From contig NZ_MBTF01000034.1 of NCBI RefSeq assembly GCF_002013915.1, positions 186,001 to 250,000 of the forward strand: a DNA stretch of 64,000 nucleotides, read 5' to 3'. Both the position numbers and the translations under genes were made by a program. Each line of letters starts with the position of its first letter. Position 1 is the first letter of the stretch. This stretch comes from Mucilaginibacter pedocola (lineage in GTDB: Bacteria; Bacteroidota; Bacteroidia; Sphingobacteriales; Sphingobacteriaceae). The notes below the pieces were generated by a model that did no database searches, was not told the DNA's origin, and saw nothing but the letters and a program-made list of their open reading frames with translations. This document shows, in pieces, positions 61,866-64,000 of this stretch.

Positions 61866-62699
61866 ATGAATTTATTCGACGAAACGTGTTTTGAATGCAG
61901 CAAGCTGATCACCGAGAAGTATAGCACCTCGTTCAGCCTCGGCATCAAAGCATTCGAAAAACATTTGCGTTACCCTGTTTACGCCATTTACGGCTTTGTG
62001 CGCTATGCCGACGAAATTGTTGACACCTTTTACGGGCACGACCAGCGCCAACTCATCGACGATTTCCGAACTGAAACCTTCAAAGCCATAGAGCGGGGCA
62101 TCAGCACTAATCCCGTACTGCAATCGTTTCAGCAGGTAGTAAACCAATACAGCATCGAAAAAGAATTGATAGATGCCTTCCTCACCTCCATGAAAATGGA
62201 CCTCGATAAAACCAAGTACGACGAAGGCGGCTATAAAATATACATCTACGGCTCAGCCGAAGTAGTTGGGTTGATGTGCCTGCGTGTATTTTGTGCCAAC
62301 AATGGTATGCTGTATAACCAGCTTATCCCAAAGGCGCGTAGCCTGGGTTCGGCATTTCAGAAGATAAATTTCCTGCGGGATATTAAGGCCGATTATGAAG
62401 ACCGTGGCCGCACCTATTTCCCCGATGTAGATTTTAAAAATTTTACCGCGCACGATAAAAGCGTCATTGAAACCGATATTAAAAAAGACTTTGACGACGC
62501 TTTGTTAGGCATAAAACAATTGCCCAAAGGCGCCCGCTTGGGGGTATACGTGGCCTATGTTTATTACCTGCAATTGTTTAAAAAGATACGCCGTACGCCC
62601 GCCAAAACAATTATGCAGAAACGCATCCGCATATCCGATCCGCGCAAGCTGAGCCTTTACGTAAAGGCAAAACTCCACCAAAAGTTAAACCTGATATAA
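61866..62699 (+). CDS. crtB: Phytoene synthase (CrtB-type)
   Basis: Head-to-head condensation of two geranylgeranyl diphosphates to phytoene. 277 residues. The aspartate-rich regions are YADEIVD near 47-53 and DIKADYEDRGRTYFP near 174-188. IYGSAEVVGLMCLRVF near 126 is the usual central helix. ATG 61866 is chosen; a TTG at 61857 overlaps the promoter element. Confidence 0.96.
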   Translation: MNLFDETCFECSKLITEKYSTSFSLGIKAFEKHLRYPVYAIYGFVRYADEIVDTFYGHDQRQLIDDFRTETFKAIERGISTNPVLQSFQQVVNQYSIEKELIDAFLTSMKMDLDKTKYDEGGYKIYIYGSAEVVGLMCLRVFCANNGMLYNQLIPKARSLGSAFQKINFLRDIKADYEDRGRTYFPDVDFKNFTAHDKSVIETDIKKDFDDALLGIKQLPKGARLGVYVAYVYYLQLFKKIRRTPAKTIMQKRIRISDPRKLSLYVKAKLHQKLNLI

Positions 62700-62706
62700 C
62701 CTGCCG

Positions 62707-63273
62707 ATGCTATTCAGCCTATCCCGTTTCCAATTACGTTATGTGCTGTTAACCCTGTTGGCAGCTGTGTGCCTTTCGTTCAAAAGCGCGCCTGAAACAA
62801 CAGAACCCGACGTACATGTTATCCGCAAATTGCTTGTAACAGCGCTCGAAAGTAAGAAAACTACCGACTCGCTTTATAAAAGCCTCACTGCCATTAAAAA
62901 CCGCTCGGGGTTGATAAATGCTTACATCGGCACACTGGAAGCACTAAAGGCTAAGCATGCCTGGAACCCTTATTACAAGGTGAAGTACCTGAACGATTGC
63001 GAAAAAACTTTTAAAACTGCCGTAGCGGCCGACCCTCACAATATCGAAATACGTTTTATGCGTTTCTCGATCGAGCATAACGTGCCTAAGTTCTTAGGCT
63101 ACACCAAAAACCTGGTGGACGACCGCGAGGAGATAATTAAGCAGTTGGATGCGAAGAATTACACCTCGGCAGATAAAACCCTGCAGAGAACCATTATTAA
63201 ATTCCTGCTCGAGTCGAAACGTTGCACTGCCGAAGAGCAGCATAAACTTAACCAATATTTAGCCGCCCTATAG
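62707..63273 (+). CDS. Secreted hypothetical protein of the carotenoid locus
   Basis: A 188-residue protein with an N-terminal hydrophobic signal (LRYVLLTLLAAVCLSFKSAP) and a helical, charged remainder (KHAWNPYYKVKYLNDCEKTF, IRFMRFSIEHNVPKFLG). No catalytic motif is visible. Genes of this type are seen between crtB and later carotenoid genes in Bacteroidota, so it is probably co-expressed; function unknown. It starts 7 bases after crtB and ends 1 base before crtYcd. Confidence 0.72.
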   Translation: MLFSLSRFQLRYVLLTLLAAVCLSFKSAPETTEPDVHVIRKLLVTALESKKTTDSLYKSLTAIKNRSGLINAYIGTLEALKAKHAWNPYYKVKYLNDCEKTFKTAVAADPHNIEIRFMRFSIEHNVPKFLGYTKNLVDDREEIIKQLDAKNYTSADKTLQRTIIKFLLESKRCTAEEQHKLNQYLAAL

Positions 63274-63274
63274 C

Positions 63275-63952
63275 GTGAAGTACACCTATCTCATCATTAA
63301 CCTGCTCACGGTAGTTTTCCCGGTGGCATTGTCGTTCGATAAGCGGGTGGCCTTTGCCAAAAGCTGGCGTTACCTTTGGCCGGGCATGGCAATTACGGGG
63401 CTGGTGTTTTTGTTTTGGGATGTGCTGTTCACTATTTACGGCGTTTGGACTTTTAATGATAAGCATATCACCGGCATTAAATTCATTGGCTTGCCGCTGG
63501 AGGAGATACTCTTCTTTTTGACCGTTCCCTTTTCCTGCGTGTTTATTTATGCCTGCCTCAACTACTATGTAAAATGGCAGCCCAGCCGTTTGTATAGCCG
63601 TTTAGTATCTAACTTGCTTATCGGCGCTTCGGCGTCGTTACTGGCTTACAATTACACCCGCCTGTACACAGCAGTTACGTTCGGTTTATTGATCGTGTTG
63701 TTGGTGGCCCTGGTTTACTACTTTAAAGTAAATTGGTTGGGCGGGTTTTATATGGCTTTTGTGGTATCGCTTATACCCTTTTATATTGTGAACGGCATAT
63801 TAACCAGTTGGCCGGTGGTGCTGTACAATGATGCGCAGAATATGGGTATTCGGGTAGGCTCCATCCCTTTCGAGGACCATTTCTACAGCATGGCGCTATT
63901 ACTGATGAACATAGCTTTTTTTGAATACTTTAAACAGCGCAAAACCACATGA
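63275..63952 (+). CDS. Lycopene cyclase, CrtYcd type
   Basis: An integral membrane lycopene cyclase of 225 residues, the fused equivalent of heterodimeric CrtYc-CrtYd. Two lycopene-cyclase-domain repeats are visible: WDVLFTIYGVWTFNDKHITG followed by GLPLEEILFF (about 49-88), and the second repeat with INGILTSWPVVLYND-like sequence and IPFEDHFYSM (about 170-211). The PLEE and PFED acidic motifs are the proposed catalytic sites. About seven membrane segments. GTG start; the stop overlaps the next gene's ATG (ATGA). Confidence 0.9.
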   Translation: MKYTYLIINLLTVVFPVALSFDKRVAFAKSWRYLWPGMAITGLVFLFWDVLFTIYGVWTFNDKHITGIKFIGLPLEEILFFLTVPFSCVFIYACLNYYVKWQPSRLYSRLVSNLLIGASASLLAYNYTRLYTAVTFGLLIVLLVALVYYFKVNWLGGFYMAFVVSLIPFYIVNGILTSWPVVLYNDAQNMGIRVGSIPFEDHFYSMALLLMNIAFFEYFKQRKTT

Positions 63953-64000
63953 GCGAATTGCCTACCTATACCAAATCGCAGCTGGCCCTGCGCAACGGGC
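63949..64000 (+). CDS. Probable cytochrome b5-like heme-binding protein, 3' partial
   Basis: The frame opens at ATG 63949 overlapping the crtYcd stop by 4 bases and runs off the window. The 17 visible residues, MSELPTYTKSQLALRNG, resemble the beginning of short cytochrome b5 domain proteins found near carotenoid genes in Bacteroidota. The heme-binding histidines are not visible, so this is tentative. Confidence 0.45.
   Translation, partial: MSELPTYTKSQLALRNG

Noticed and set aside
61796..61948. Longer CrtI start giving 51 extra residues
   Set aside because: It would cross the crtB start and both promoter elements, and the extra residues have no signal or domain character; MKNKQIVVIGAG is the normal FAD-fold start.

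Overview
The window looks like a chromosomal segment of a Bacteroidota species, most likely a Sphingobacteriaceae relative such as Mucilaginibacter or Pedobacter. The reasons are: promoter-like TAnnTTTG (-7) elements instead of sigma70 boxes, little sign of Shine-Dalgarno sequences, an UpxY/NusG-like antiterminator in a polysaccharide locus, an XrtY-type exosortase, atpD-atpC standing apart from the other ATP synthase genes, a CrtYcd lycopene cyclase, and intergenic repeats typical of this phylum. Genus assignment is inference.

Region 1 (1-35068, all + strand) is one very long exopolysaccharide cluster of 35 genes, open at the left edge. It holds a BY-kinase/co-polymerase (partial), an UpxY-like antiterminator, an asparagine synthetase, a Wzt-type ABC ATPase, about 19 glycosyltransferases (GT2, GT4, GT9, GT10, GT11, a NodZ-like fucosyltransferase, CgeB-like and other GT-A enzymes), three FkbM methyltransferases plus other methyltransferases, two hexapeptide acyltransferases, a Wzy-like polytopic protein, an exosortase and a small lipoprotein. 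Genes overlap by 4 to 23 bases or lie a few bases apart, and 13 of 34 visible starts are TTG. No flippase, ABC permease or initiating glycosyltransferase is visible; they may lie to the left.

Region 2 (35069-46358) is housekeeping: obgE, adk and tRNA-Arg(ACG) (- strand), a peroxiredoxin (-), a GntR/YtrA-regulated ABC operon with a clear promoter-operator, a VOC protein, a quinone oxidoreductase, a GNSL lipoprotein hydrolase (-), atpD-atpC (+) and a secreted DUF6263-like protein (-).

Region 3 (46400-60050) is an almost complete branched-chain amino acid operon: ilvD-ilvB-ilvN-ilvC-leuC-leuD-(methyltransferase)-leuB-(methyltransferase)-leuA-ilvA, ending in a strong terminator. No ilvE is present. 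Upstream of ilvD I see a Val/Ile-rich 18-residue leader peptide followed by mutually exclusive antiterminator and terminator hairpins. Spacers in and around this operon are filled with tandem repeats: heptamers arranged as inverted arms, AATCGGTGGAATCA-type words, and an octamer array carrying mini-ORFs.

Region 4 (60317-64000) is a carotenoid locus: crtI (-) divergent from crtB, a secreted hypothetical protein, crtYcd and the start of a probable cytochrome b5-like protein (+). Two mirrored TACATTTG elements sit between crtI and crtB.
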